Shown here piece after piece: positions 50,744 to 63,739 of a DNA stretch of 64,000 nt (position 1 is its first letter; every line of letters starts with the position of its first letter). The position numbers and the translations under genes were made by a program. The DNA comes from Isoetes taiwanensis (lineage: Eukaryota > Streptophyta > Lycopodiopsida > Isoetales > Isoetaceae), in contig JAJEKV010000004.1 in NCBI GenBank assembly GCA_021234155.1, positions 15,069,839 to 15,133,838 on the forward strand, written 5' to 3'. The notes below the pieces were generated by a model that worked only from the letters and a program-made list of their open reading frames with translations, searched no databases and had not been told where the DNA came from.

Positions 50744-51770
50744 TGCCTTTTAGTATTTATTTAAAGGGGAGATGGTTTTAAGATGTATGAGTGATTATGA
50801 TCATTGTACATTATAACACTTACATCTTAAAATTTTGAAAGCTCCTTTTTGTCATTCTTACTAAAGTAGCTTATTTTACTCGTACACCCTGATTCAAGAA
50901 AGCCTTAAGCAAAACTATTTTTTATACTATATGATTATCATGTATACTCTATGTACAAAAGAATACATTTGGTAATTGATAATGATATTAGTCAGTCCCG
51001 CGAAATAATCGGAAAGCGCACTTTGGCCTCGTGATTGCATAATGGAGCTTCAAAAACTTAGTTGGACTCGCCTCTTTTTTCAAGATACTGCCTAAGGCTT
51101 AAACTTTACATTTGCACTGCAAAACTAGAAATCATTATGGATCGGATGCACTATGCGTTTATACTTTTGGAATGCAATCTATGTTAGCTGTATAAGCAGC
51201 ATATCCCATTGCGTACCATCGATGTAAAATCATTATCGCTATAATTCCATTTCTCTTCTCGACATGGTTTCAGGCAAAGGATACACCGGTGATTCGCTGA
51301 TAAACCGAGTAGACCCAATGTACCTTTGGCCCTTGCATCAAGCATCGATTATCGCTAACATTTGCATGTTTGGTCAAGCAGTACTGCAAGGCTCCCTTCC
51401 ACCGGTTTCTCCTTTGCTTCGTGGGAAGCCGCGACCTAAAAAAGAATGGAATATTTGCACATGAGTCAAACATGAACACCAGGATTATGTGGGCTTGGAT
51501 AAGTATAATACCATAATTTCTGCAAAGAATGAAATGTAAAACTATTCTTTTATTTCTACTACACTTTTTGCTTTGTAAAGACACACTCCCAATAAAGTTT
51601 ACGTTGAAAGGAAATACTTGTTTATGTGAAAATAAAGAATGTACTTCTAATAAATATTGAACTTATCTAGTATTCTTGCTGGACCTATCTCTGCTTAGAT
51701 ATATGAGGACCAAGTTAGGAGAGTATGGACTTGGCTAGATTAGACCCTAGGCAAAAGGAAAGTATATATC
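50744..51770. other. Unrecognised sequence before the TA-rich block
   Basis: No family recognised. The plus frame at 51264-51464 and the minus frame at 51270-51584 overlap, and neither carries a known motif. Confidence 0.45.
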
Positions 51771-51800
51771 AAGATATATATATGTTATTATATATATATA

Positions 51801-51847
<47 letters not shown>

Positions 51848-51864
51848 TATATATATATATATAG

Positions 51865-51910
<46 letters not shown>

Positions 51911-52015
51911 AGGCTAGAGTGGCTTCCTAAGTTTTTCCTTTTATATTCACCCCCTCGCATCTCGCCAGTTTGGGCTTGCTCGAATTCGCCCCATATATAT
52001 ATATATATATATACA

Positions 52016-52057
<42 letters not shown>

Positions 52058-52090
52058 CATACATACATATATATACATATATATATATAG

Positions 52091-52142
<52 letters not shown>

Positions 52143-52187
52143 CATATATATATATATACATAATATATATACATATATATATACAAG
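51771..52187. repeat. Compound (TA)n block with a short unique insert
   Basis: TA repeats occupy 51771-51908 and 51993-52187, with TATATATACATA variants. They are split by a ~84 bp non-repetitive insert (51909-51992, 'aggaggctagagtggcttcc'). It abuts foldback element 2. The long 'IY' repeat frames here are artefacts. Confidence 0.95.
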
Positions 52188-52249
52188 ATTTTATACTATG
52201 AGGGGAGTGTACAAATCAATCGGCTCAATGTTACTCACCAAACAAGATT

Positions 52250-53320
52250 CTATAAGCATTCCCCATTCTTTATGATTCTATCAAGATTCTCCTAGATTCT
52301 CAAAGATTTTACAAAGATCTCCCCTAGATCTCCTATGTTCACAGATTCTTTTGTGATTCTCCCATTTTCAAAAGATTATCCCAAGATTCCTCAAGATTCT
52401 ATGTAGATTCTCCTACATTTCCAAGATTCTAAGGAAGTGATTCTCTAAATTTCCTTATATCTCCCTTTGATTCAGAGAAGTTCTCTCATATTCTCATAGA
52501 TTCTTAAGATTCTCTTGAGATTCCTTCTATTGTACAAAGATTCTCCTAGATTCCAAGATTCTATAGAGATTCTAGATTATATGAAGATTTCCCTAGATTC
52601 CTTAAGTGATTCTACCGAATCACAAGATTTTATGTAACATTCTCCTGGATTCCTTTAGGATTATAGGAAGATTATCCAAGATTCCATCATGATTTCACTA
52701 GATTCTCAAAGCTTTTAGAAGATTCCCCTTAAATTCCCAAAGATTCCCCTTTTAAATTCCCCAAAGATTCTCTAAGATTCCTCTAGATTCTCTAAGATCC
52801 TCACAAAGATTTCCGTATCTTACATGATTCCATCAAGATTCCTCTAGATTCTTAAAGATTTCTCTCCAAAGATTCCCCTGACTCCCCAAATTTCAAAGAT
52901 TCTCCCTCGCGGATTCCTATAGATTCCCCAAGATTCCGCTAGATTTCTATGTATTCTAAGTGAAGCATTCTTCTAGATCCCCTTTGCCTTCCTTAGATTC
53001 CTTAAGATTCTAAGGTAAAGATTCTCCCTACATTCTTAAAGCATCTGCACACTTTCCAATTCCATCAAGATTACCCTAGTTACTCAAGAGATTCCTGTGA
53101 TTCCCAAAGATTCTCCCCGCTGGAGATTCTTATAGATTCTACAAAGACCTCCTAGATTCTCCAAGATTGCTTCTGCGACCTCCTAGATTCTCCAATGTAT
53201 TATAAAGATTCCTTTAGATTCCCCGAGAGATTCCTATGGATTCCCCTAAGATTCTCTTTGGAATTCCTCTAGACTCTCTAACATCTCGAAGATTCCCTAG
53301 ATCTCTTAGTGTTCATCACG
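52250..53320. repeat. Phased GATTC arm, left side of foldback element 2
   Basis: GATTC variants at 10-11 bp spacing, with more indels than element 1. The TIR-proximal part differs from element 1, while the terminal 25 bp are nearly identical. Confidence 0.85.
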
Positions 53321-54006
53321 CTATCGCAGCTTGCTACTTAAATGAAGTGTCAAAGCACCACCTTCATTGAAATCCAAGCCCCCACTTGGTGAGGAACTAA
53401 CCATGGGTCCCACCTTCATCCCACCCCCACGGAAATCCCACGCGCCCTCGAAGCATTAAATAGAAGGAAGCTTCCTAGAAAGTCCACTGCAAAATGTTTT
53501 ACACCTCATTACCTTTTATTAATGAGGGTGACACCTCACCTCCTTTAAAAAAAAAAAAAAAACTGTAATTTAATATTAAAAAAAGTGAATGGCTAGGGAT
53601 TTATGCTCACCTTTTGATCTAATCTACCAAGACCCTACACTAACCCACTTTAAGGGACCCTTCCTCAGACCTTCCTTACAAAAAAATCAAGGGTTAGGAT
53701 TTATCCTCCCTTTCATCCAACGGTCCTGAATGTGGTGCATGCCCCCATGCATGACCCATGCATGCCTCCATGCATGACCCATGGCGCTCCATGCATGCCC
53801 ATAAGAAATGGATGGCTCGATGTCACACCTCACCTCGCCCCACCTTAAAACGTGCATCAGATCCCAGTGAATCGCATACATTATATATAATGTAATGGTC
53901 AAAACCATTGCATATAGCTTTGGCAGCTAGGTTTTCCTACGCCTTTATACCCTCGGCTTCCCATCCCCATCACCTCATCATCTCAGATCTCCTTCCGCTT
54001 AGCTTC

Positions 54007-56460
54007 GCCTTCCCCTCGCAGCCTTCTCGTGAGTCTGGCCTCGAAAGTGTTTTTTCTTGCTTACCTTGCCATTCCTCACCCGCCTATCCTTTTGCCTATT
54101 TTGTGTTGCCGCTGGTCTTCTTACTCCACCTGGGCTTTTCCTTTATTCTTGCTCGCTTTTTAGATCACCGCTCCTACTTTGCTTCTTCCACCGTGCTGCT
54201 TTGCTAGCTTTCCCACATCCTTGGCTTTTGGTTTTCCGTCACGGGACAGTCGCTTTTGTGGCAACGGTTGCTATCTGAACCCTAAGATCTGGTGCAGCCC
54301 TCACAGGGTATTATTCGGCTGGGCTGAATCCCACAAACAGCAATCAAGCTTGCCCTCTCAATTATCCCACTTGTGTTTATTTTCGCTTTTCCCAGTTTGT
54401 GGGTCGCTCCATGGTTGCGGGGCGGTTTTTCTCGCAGATTGCTCTCTTGGATGCCGTTAATAGAGAGCTACCGGTTTTTAGAAGGCAAATCGCAGACAAG
54501 ACTCGGGTTGTCATGGTTTTCTACAAATCAAGCAGTAGCATTTTAAGTGCGCACCGCCTTGTTCAAGGACCCTTATTTCTGTATGGCACATCCTGCTTCC
54601 CAAAATTTCGCTTGAAATTGGCTGATTGTAGTACACTCTCAAATTTCGTAAGTAGAGCAACCTCGTGAGTACGGTGCCATTTAGTTTCTTTGCAGGCACT
54701 GCTCTAGACTTTTTGTGACTGCATAATGCCCAAATTAAGCAAGTGTACGTCCTAAGGCCGAGGCCATTAGGGTCGGGTAAACGCTCTCTGTGGGAGACCG
54801 ACCATCAAGTAGATGCTTTAGTTTTACTCTATGATCGCCCCGCTCCAAATGCATGCAAAGGGATGGGAAATGTCACGCCCAATAGGGATGATCGCTTGGG
54901 TGAGTCGGATGCTTAAGATAATAAAAGGTTGCGTGTTAAGAGATTGGAGAGGAAAAAGCAAGAAACCGTAACTCCAAATACCGGGTTTGAGAGAGCAATA
55001 TGGAGATATTTGATTTCTAATGAAGTTGAGGATGTCTTGGCAAGATATTGAGTATAAATTGAGGATCGAGAAGACTTATCACCTTCGCGGCAAATGTAGC
55101 ATTGATAAAGGTACTTTGATTGATAACCCTGAAGCAATTAAAATCGCTATGATAGGATGGGCCTGTGAGTAGCTAATGTTTTGAACTTGGGCTCCTTGGC
55201 TCCTGGACAATGATAAGAGGCTACGCCAGCACGCAAACCGCTCCTTGGAATGGGGGTTCGTCGGTAGGCAGAGGAGATCTTTTGGTATAGACAGTTTTTA
55301 TGTTTTATCTCACAGAGACTGTGTAAGAAGGCATTCCACAAAGGCTCTACTAAATTCCTTTTTGGTTTCTCCCGCTACTAGCTCATACTTCCACTCTTCA
55401 AATCCTAATAATGTCGCTTTTCTACAATAGATCTTAATGTAGTCTTTCCAAAGTTCAAAAATGTGTTTCAGATTTTTCAATTTGGGATCATCTTATTATT
55501 TGTTATTACCTCAACACTTCATTTCATCGCATGCACTGTTTTAAATAAATACTTTACGCTTATTTTCTACCACAAGGTCACCTTCCGAGCATTTCTTTCT
55601 GCTTTTACCCCTCATGTTTCTTTTGCATTTTGCTTACTCTAATTGTCTCCTACTTGCTTTGTTTCACTCTTCATTTTCACACGCCATTTTACCCATTCTA
55701 CTACAAGCTAATCCGCTACATGGTTCTTTATCCATTATATACCATATAACACTCCTCTACATTTGCACGTCTTATCCATCCCACATTTAATTTTAATTTG
55801 CAACCCAAACCCTCACCCTTTAGTTATTTTCTCTTGACTCCTTACTTATGATTGTGATTCACTTTAACTTCATAGTTTTCGCCCCTCATAAAACCCTCGC
55901 TATCATCTTGGCCTCTTTGCACACTATTTTCGCTATTATTTGTTTTATCCATTTTTATTCAAAGAATATATTTTCTCCATCGCTTTCCTTTGCAAATGAT
56001 CCTCCACAATCTACTCCCTTTTGTATTCACCCATGTTTATCTTCATTTCACATCCTTTTCTAAGTAATGATTTAGATTCTCCCTAAGTTTTTGGCATTTG
56101 TGGTACTTGTGGTACTAACATGCAAAGTGGTTCCGAACGTGCTATCGGATGTTTTATTGTGTCCATGTTGATGGCACCTATTGCCCACACTCATGCCCTT
56201 AGCAAATGCTTTGAGAGATCATTTCTCTTCCATTTTGGCCATTTGTAATAAATTTATGGCGTTGGATTGGATAAAAGAATTTGGTTACAATCTCCTTGGT
56301 CAAGTTTCCTCCTTCACAACCCAAGTCTAAAACCCAAACCATAAGCTTGTTGCTCGCCACTCTTCTTTGTGCACTCTCGCCATTCAGACTTGATTAAGGC
56401 GGGTGCAAAATTGCTGAGCTCCTTTCTACCCCTTTCATTTGCTCTCCCCTAGGGTGTCCC
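54007..56460 (+). other. 5' body of the YR retrotransposon, gag region not recognised
   Basis: Plus-strand frames at 54179-54460 and 54399-54668 (MGRSMVAGRFFSQIALLD start) overlap and are unfamiliar. A Gag-like ORF is expected here from element structure, but I see no zinc knuckle or other signature. 55450-56100 is pyrimidine-rich and without convincing frames. Confidence 0.4.
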
Positions 56461-56469
56461 GCAAAGGTA

Positions 56470-56950
56470 ATAAATTCCTCGCTTGATCTTGGACCTGCTA
56501 TGTAAACCAATTCTGGAGTGTAAGGGGCTTTAAATACCTAAACCATCGAGTTGCCAACAGCTTTGAGAAGGGGGTGATGGCTTATTTACCATAGACCTTT
56601 CATTCCTTATCACCATGTGGCTATGCATCCTTCCCAAATTTTGGACTTATTTGGGTTTCCACTCTGTGGCAAGTCTTATATGTCACAAATTTCCCTTTTG
56701 GTCTATCCATCGCCATATGTGTCTACTAAACTGATCCGCCGTGATTGTTAAACACTTTAGAGCTAACTCCATTCGTTGTATTCCCTATGTGGATGACTTC
56801 ATTTTTGCAGCACGGCCGAACATTTTACTCCTCAATGCTAAGCTTTTGTCTTACAAGCTTTTAACTGGCTGGTTTGTTATTGCTCCACACAAGTGTCAAC
56901 TTGAGCCTTCTTTTGAGGTGAAGTTTCTGTGCGGCGCGTCACCCTAAGTC
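56470..56950 (+). pseudogene. Reverse transcriptase remains of the YR retrotransposon
   Basis: YHHVAMHPS at 56608, then LFGFPLCGKSYM, SPYVSTKLI at 56710 and IRCIPYVDDFIFAARP at ~56774 (catalytic YVDD), followed by GWFVIAPHKCQLEPSFEVKF. These correspond in order to DIRS-type RT blocks (AYHH..H, FGF.W.G..Y, SP..FTK, Y.DD, G......KCQL.P...V.FLG). The ORF at 56741-56947 covers only the YVDD part. Stops and a frameshift near 56735 break the rest. The 'HKCQLEPS' block favours the DIRS/YR group over Ty3/gypsy. Confidence 0.82.
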
Positions 56951-57257
56951 GTGACTCTTATCCATATTGCACCACAACGACAAAAGTTTTTGATTTGGCC
57001 GGTCGCTTTCTAAAGAGACTAGGGTGCCTCGCCGCAGTTCTGTTTCCTTCCGGTATGATTGCTTCATTCAAAGCCGTTTGGTCCCTTTTGTAAACTCCTT
57101 AGTTTTAACCCTTTTTGAATCTTTTATGCTTCCATTGCCTCTGGTCCCATTGTTCACTCTTTGAACCCACTTGTCAGTCGCTTGAGATTGGATGCTTGGT
57201 CGCTAAAGGGTTCGGATTTGCTGAATTATGCTCTCATTTGGGGAACCAGCCCTCGCA

Positions 57258-57694
57258 TTTCTTTTATCCTATGATGCCGGCCTCGGTGGGGTGTGTGGGT
57301 TCATGATACCTGCTATGTGTAACGAAGTTTAGTGTGTAATTTTGGATGAAACCTAGAAGCCATCTTGAGTCATCTACGTACCAGGAGCTTTCACCGCTCA
57401 TTTCCTTTGAGCTTCAAGGTCAGGAACCTTGGCTCGAAGACGCCGCTTGCATATGGAGACTCCTTAAAATTGCTTCTATATTTTGAACAAAGGGGGGCTC
57501 TCGATCCCTACCTCCATTGTCTCCAGGTTCGCATTCTTACTTTATGTCTGGGCCATAACATCACATCCCCGGCCCGCTTGATTCCCCGTGGCCTCAATCG
57601 CCGCGCATTACTTTGTCTGCCGAGGGATTTTGATGACTATAGTTTGACGCCGAGGTTTTTCGTGATATTGACTCCAGCCTCGTGGACCCCATGA
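57258..57694 (+). pseudogene. RNase H remains of the YR retrotransposon
   Basis: YDAGLGGVCGF at 57270 matches the first catalytic block (DAS..GWG). After stops, frame 57365-57694 continues with LKLLLYFEQRGALDPYLHCL, ILTLCLGHNITSPARLIPRG, NRRALLCLPRDFDDYSLTP. This is the distinctive tail of YR-retroelement RNase H (…L..G...PHLQ...I..LC....I.....WIPR..N..AD.LSR..D.DDW.L.P). Frame breaks make it inactive. Confidence 0.82.
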
Positions 57695-58140
57695 TTGGGA
57701 CTGCTTTGCTAACTTTAGACAATCATCTCTTACCTAATTTCAAATTAAGTTGGCACCCTATCCCTTTAGATCCTTCTCCCTGGATGCTTCTCGCCTGGAA
57801 TGGTGCAAAGGACCATTGCTTCCTCTAATCGGGCCTTGACTTTAAATAAGCATTGCCATAGAGCCCCAAAGTTTCAACGCGACCTCGGTGGTTTTTCATC
57901 GTGAGTCACCCATGGTGTTCTCTCACTACCTTAGTTAATCGAGAATGGGATCCAAAGATTGCGACTGGCCGTGGTACTTTCCCCGCCGGTGGAAAAGGTC
58001 TGTACCTAGCTTACCCACCTGCCGCCGCCCGTGTCCAACAAGTCCTAATATCATACCGCGAAAGCTGTGAATACCACTAGGTGAGTTTGTTGTTCCCGGC
58101 GCATGTTTTTGTCTGGGGAAGCCTTGGCCAATGCCGGACG

Positions 58141-59045
58141 GTGACAATGACTTGCTTGAGCCAAGAACTGTTTCGCCAGCTTGTTGATGTCTCTAGATCC
58201 GGAAGTACTTTGAGAGGTTATCAACATGTTTGGAATCTTTCTTCAAGAATTTCCGGTGCAAGTCCAAGAACCTAGCTTACCCACCGGCCATTCCTTCTAC
58301 TATTTGCCTTTTTCTCTCACATTCCTCATGTCTTCCTTTCTAATCCATTACGCCAGCGGTCGCTCCACCATTGCCGCTGCTGTTTTTATCACATTCTGTC
58401 ACACCCGGCCTACGTGATCATCCTCTAGTTGCTCTTGCCCGAGATTTGCTAAGAGGTTATCCACCCCGGCCGCTGTTAAGAAGAAAAACAAACTTATTCT
58501 TCCTCATATGATCCGCTAAAGCTTTTCTCGAACACCAATTTGCTCATCCCGCAAATTCTTTTGGACATTATGAGATGTACGTACTATTGTGCTTTGCCTT
58601 TGTCGTGATTCCTCGCTAGTAGCGAGTTGCTATTCTTGCTTTGAATGAGATATTTGATGCCCCATACCCAGCCATTCATTCCCAAAGACGCACTCAGCTT
58701 GGGGGTTGTGCCTGGGTCTCTATTGCACGCCTCTCGGGTCCTTATTGCCCCTCGTTAGCCTTCTCCGGAAAGATTGCTGAATTTGGGTAATTTGCCGGTG
58801 CAGATGGTGCGGCTGGTGGCTATTTGATCGGCACCGCGATCCGGCTGGTGAGCAGCTTTTGAGGAGAAAATTGGCTTATTTTACTTCTGGGATTTCGGTG
58901 GCAGCAGGATGATGCCAGCATCTTTGGCACCCATTCGAAGAAGGGGAGCCACTCTACAGCTTTGAATGTTCCGCATAGGATCTTCAAGGCACATGGTCAC
59001 GGGCGCTCGAGTCCAAAGATGGTTATATTTGCCCTTCCTTGCAAA
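58141..59045 (+). pseudogene. Tyrosine recombinase (integrase) remains of the YR retrotransposon
   Basis: The N-terminal core-binding part is seen as RSGSTLRGYQHVWN near 58195-58240, like the 'S..T...Y...W' of these enzymes. The catalytic end is at 58922-59045: GTHSKKGSHSTALNVPHRIF, KAHGHGRSS, then in the next frame DGYIC, which supplies the tyrosine nucleophile. The family pattern is HS.R.G..T...N.GV..R.FK.HGRWRS...DGY. Here the Arg of HSxR is replaced by Lys and one base shift precedes the Tyr. These enzymes insert a circular cDNA by recombination. As read it is inactive. Confidence 0.8.
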
Positions 59046-60110
59046 AGCAGCAGCTTCTGCTTCTGCTTCTCGCTCCTAGGGTTTAGGTCCTTACGTAATC
59101 CTGCTTTTAGCCCTTTGTTGACTCTCTTCCTCCTCCTCCCATAAGTGACCCACTTGGCTGCCCCCTATTTTCAGCATTTGTATTCTTGTTGTCGTTAGTG
59201 GAGATGCCTGCATGTGGCTTCTCTTGCGCTTTCTTCTACCCTTTACCTTCTTCTAGTTAGTTTCGCCGGTTTTTTGATAATTGAATTTATCTTCGTGATA
59301 ACGATAAGAAATATAAATGTAATTGTCAAAACCATCGCGATGCGCCGCGCTTAGGTTTTCTCCCTACGCCTTTATACCCCTCGCTTCTCTCTCCATCCCA
59401 TCACCATCCTCAAGATCTCCTTAGCGGCCAGCTTCTCCCTCACCCACCCCCACCCCTCCGGGCCCATCTCCTTGTGTAGGTTGTTGGTGGGAGGCAAAGC
59501 GATTAGCATGTGGCTAATGTGTGGCTTTCTTATTGTGGTGCATGTTATGCTTGTGTGAAGCCTTAGGGAGTTGGGCAAAAGATTAGCAGATGGCTAATGT
59601 GTGCCCCGTGTATGGCAGACTTGTAGGTGAGCAAAGATATGCTATTGGTGGCTAATGTGTGGTTTTTTATTTGGCCCTCGCAAGGATGGATGGCCCTCAT
59701 GTGTTTCTTTTGGGAGAGACCATGGTGTCTTGTGTTTTACCGCAGGATTTTGTCGGTGGCTTTCTTCTCTTCCATTTGCTTATTTGGAGTTGATTTTGTG
59801 GGTATCTTTTGGCATTTCCAGTTGACTTGGTGTACTACCGGGCTTTATCACCATGCAGAGATGCCTACCTGGCGATGGTTAGAGTTTGTCGAAGACTCTT
59901 GGCACCCAACTATTTGCGTAAGAGCTTGCACCGTGTTTCTTTCAAGGTGATCGGGTTTATTCGGGCCATATTACATTTGTACAAATAGGATCCCTATTTG
60001 GTTAGTGCCACTATTAGTGGTCGTGGTTTTCCCCGAAAAACCGAAGGGCGCAGGTTTAATCCCGGCCCATAATGGTTTCACCGACCAATCAGCATTTCGT
60101 ATCACATTTG

Positions 60111-60350
60111 TATCTCTTTGTTGTTGTTAGTGGAGATGCCCGCATGTGGCAAAAGATTCAGCCCTTTTGTTGTTGTTTAAAGGAGATGCCCAGATCTGTT
60201 GATTTGTATCTCTTGCTGCTGTTATGGCATTCGCATGTGGCTTTTCAGATTCTCGTTGTTGTTATGGGAGATGCCCGTGATGTATTTCTTTCAAAGATTC
60301 AGATCTCTTGTTGTCAAGTAGTGGAGATGCCTGCATGGGCTTCTCAGGCT
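60111..60350 (+). repeat. Minisatellite-like repeats between A2 and B2
   Basis: Four imperfect copies of a ~60-70 bp unit with 'gttgttgttagtggagatgc' or variants ('ggagatgcccgcatgtggc', 'ggagatgcccagatctg', 'gggagatgcccgtgatg', 'ggagatgcctgcatgggc'). The last copy is part of B2. Confidence 0.7.
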
Positions 60351-60415
60351 TTCTTCTACCCTTTTACCTTCTAGTTAGCTTGCCGGGTTTTACAATTGAA
60401 TTTATTCTATGATAT

Positions 60416-60488
60416 ACCTTTATATATATAACTCCATATAATATATATATATATATATATACCGATTTATATATATATATATATATAA

Positions 60489-60538
<50 letters not shown>

Positions 60539-60545
60539 TGTAATA
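60416..60545. repeat. (TA)n block between the YR element and the right arm
   Basis: TA-rich sequence with three pure TA runs (the longest about 60490-60538). It occupies the position of the palindrome centre seen in foldback element 1 at 12195-12245, but is expanded. Confidence 0.93.
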
Positions 60546-61085
60546 TATATAAAATTATGTTTCCATGCCCCCATGGAATAGGACATACCTAAGGCTCAAA
60601 TCATCTAGGCCGCTCGCTTGAAAATAGGTGAGGTGGTGAACATATAGCCATTGATTCTATGGGGCATGCATGGGCATGCATGGGGGCATGCAACTACATC
60701 CCCAAGCCATTGGACTGTAAGGGGAGAAGAAATCCTAGCCCTTAAATTTTGTGGAGGAAGGTGCAAGGAAGGTGCCAAAAAGTGGATTTGGTGCGTGCCA
60801 GACAGGACCGTTAGGATCAAAGGCAAGTGAGGATAAACTTAACCTTAACGCTTTATATTAAATTGATATATTTTTTAAAAAGAGGCAGGTGGCACTCTCA
60901 TTACAAAAAGTTAAAAAAAGCATTTATAAATGCACCTTCCAAGAAGCTTCTTTTTAGTCGCGATTCAAATGCACGTGAACTTGCGCATAAAGGCTCTGAT
61001 GAAGGTGGGACTTATGCCTTCGATTCCTCTCGTCGAGAGCTTTTCAACGATCATGCTTTGGCACTATTCCGCTGCAATTGAGCCA

Positions 61086-63725
61086 ACATGATCGTGATTC
61101 TAAGAATCTTCTTAGAATCTTAGAACTTTACGAATCTATGGTACTCATGAATCTTCATGGATCTTTATGAATATAGAGGAATCTCAACAACCTTAGGGAA
61201 TCAATCTCAAGAGAATCTTTTAGACTTTTGGGAGAATCTTTAGGGAATCTAGGGGAATCCCCATGTATTGACTGTGGAAGCTAAGAGGAATCTACATGTA
61301 ATGTTGGGGAATGTTGAGAATCTTGAATAGTCTTTTGGGAATTTAGGGAATCTCAAGAGATCTAGAGGGATCTAGAGGAATCTTCAGAGTCTTAGAGGAT
61401 CTAGAGTCTCTTTAAATTCAGAGGAATCTTCGTGAGTATCTTAGAGAATCTAGAAAATCTAGATAGAATCTTTGGGGAATCGACATGAATCTTGAGAGAA
61501 TAGTTCGTAATGTAGGGAATCTCGATGGAATCTTTTGGCTAATCTTAGGGAATCTTGATGAAATCTCGTGAGAACCCAAGGAAATCTTCATAGATCCAAG
61601 GTATCTACATAGAATCATGGGGAATCTAGGTGAATCTTTGGGACAAATTTTGAGGATCTATGGGACTCTCGAGAGAATTTATGGAAAACCTACTCAATCT
61701 TCTATAGAATATTTGAGAATCTAGATAAATCTTGATAGATCTTAGAGAATCTAGGAGAATCTACATAGAATCTTTAAAAATCTAGGGAAATTTGAGGGAA
61801 TTTAGACTCTATAGGAATCTTGATGGAATCTCAATCTTCATAGCATCTAAGGGAATCTAAAGGAATCTCAATAATATCTTTAGGAATCTAGGGAGTCTCA
61901 TGAAATCTCTTTGAGAAAACTATAGGAATCTTCATATAATCGGCGAATCAAGAGACTACACAAAGAATCATGGAAAATCTTAGGTGAATCTCCCCTGCAC
62001 CCTAGGAATCTATAGGGAATTTCGAGAGGATGTAAGGATAGGTCGAGGGGAATTCCTTTCATAGAATATCTGAGAATCTAGGTGAATCTTCTAATGATCT
62101 CGTGAGAATCTAGAAGAATCTAAGCATAAAATCTTTGAAGAATTTGTGAATCTTGAGAGAATATTTGGGAATCTTTGATGGATCTTTTGAGATTCTTAGG
62201 GAATCTTGATGGAATCTTGGAGACCATAAGGGAATCTACATATGATCTAAAGGAATCTTCTATAAAATCTTCAATAAGCTTAGGTGGAATCTTGATGAAA
62301 TCTTCGAGAACCTAAAGGAATCTTCTACAGAATCTAGGGAATCTAAAAGAATCTTCATAAAAATCTTTGGAAATCTTGGGGAATCTTGATGGAATCATGG
62401 AGAATCTAGGGTGAATCTATATAGAATCTTTGGGAATCTAAGGGAATCTTGATGGAATTGCAAGAGAACGAGGAATCTTTTATAGAATCTATGGGAATTC
62501 AAGATAATCTACATAAAACCATGGGAATCAGAATCTTGAGGCATCTTTTAGGAATGTAAGGGAATCTCGAGAGAATTTATGGGGAACCTAGGAATCTTCT
62601 ATAGAAATATTTGATAATTTAGGGAATCTTGATAAACTTAGAGAATCTAGGAAAATATACATAGAATCTCGAGAAAACTATGTGAATCTTGAGAGAATCT
62701 TAGGGAATCTTTCATGGAATCTTGGAGAACCTAAGAGAATCTTCTATGATCTAAAGGAATCTTTTATAAAATCTTTAGGAATCTAGGAGAATCTTGACTT
62801 AAATCATGGAGAACCTAAAGACTCTTTTATATAAGCCAAGGAATCCAAGGGAATCTAACATAGAATCGGGAATCTTTTGGGCCATCTTTGGAATCTCGAG
62901 AGAATTTATGGAATCTAGAGAATCTTCTTAGAATATTTCCAGAACTGTGGAATATTGATAGAACCTTAGAGAATCTTAAGAGAATCTTGGGAATCTATGA
63001 GAGAATCTAGGAAGAATCTATGGAATCTTTGATGAATCTAAAGGAATTTTTATATGATCTAAAAGGAATCTTTAAGAATGTGGGGAATCTTTGGATGAAA
63101 TCTTATAGAACTTTAAAGGAATCTTCATAGAATCTAAAGGAACTAAGAGAATCTTGTAGAATCCGGGAGTCTAGGTGAATCTGAGACAATCTTGGGGAAT
63201 CTAGGGTAATCTCAATAGAATCTATGTGAATCTTAGAAAAATCTTTGAGAATTTAGGGAATCCAAGGAATCTTCATAAAAATCTTCGGGATAATATAGGG
63301 GAATCTAGGTGAATCTTATTAAAATTGAAATTTTAAATCTAAAGGAATCTTTAAGAATCTAGGGCAATCTTGATGAAATCTTATAGAACTTAAAGGAATC
63401 TTCATAGAATCTAAAGGAATCCAAGAGAATTCACGAGAATCCTAGGGAGTCTTAGGTGAATCTAGACAATCTTTTGGGAATCTAGTGGCAATCTCAATAG
63501 ACTCTCTATGGAATCTTAGAAAATCTTGAGAATTTTAGGGGAATCCAAGGGAATCTTCATAAAATCTCTTCATAATATAGGGAATTCCAGTGAATCTTTA
63601 TTAAAATTGGAATGAATCTAGGAATTCACATAGAATCTTGAGGAACGTATGTGAATCTTTGAATATTTTTTGGAAATCTAGAAAAATTCTCAGAATCTCA
63701 AAAATCTAGGGGAATCTTTCTACAC
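61086..63725. repeat. Phased GAATC arm, right side of foldback element 2 (~2.6 kb)
   Basis: GAATCT variants at about 10-11 bp spacing over 2.6 kb, with frequent single-base gaps. Internal higher-order repeats are visible: the block around 63040-63250 recurs at about 63320-63560 ('aggaatctttaagaatctag', 'aggaatcttcatagaatcta', 'ccaaggaatcttcataaa'), a unit of roughly 290 bp in direct tandem. Confidence 0.88.
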
Positions 63726-63739
63726 CGTGTGTTTGTGTT

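Larger units (their letters stand above)
53891..60412 (+). mobile_element. YR retrotransposon (PAT/Ngaro-like) with split direct repeats
   Basis: Repeat A occurs at 53891-54006 (A1) and 59318-59434 (A2), sharing 'gtcaaaacca', 'aggttttc' and 'ctacgcctttataccc'. Repeat B occurs at 59184-59302 (B1) and 60304-60412 (B2), sharing 'gtggagatgcctgcatg' and 'tttcttctaccctttaccttc'. The order A1-body-B1-A2-B2 is the split direct repeat layout of PAT-like and Ngaro YR retroelements. The body contains RT, RNase H and tyrosine recombinase remains in the matching order. It sits exactly where the palindrome centre of foldback element 2 should be. Confidence 0.85.
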
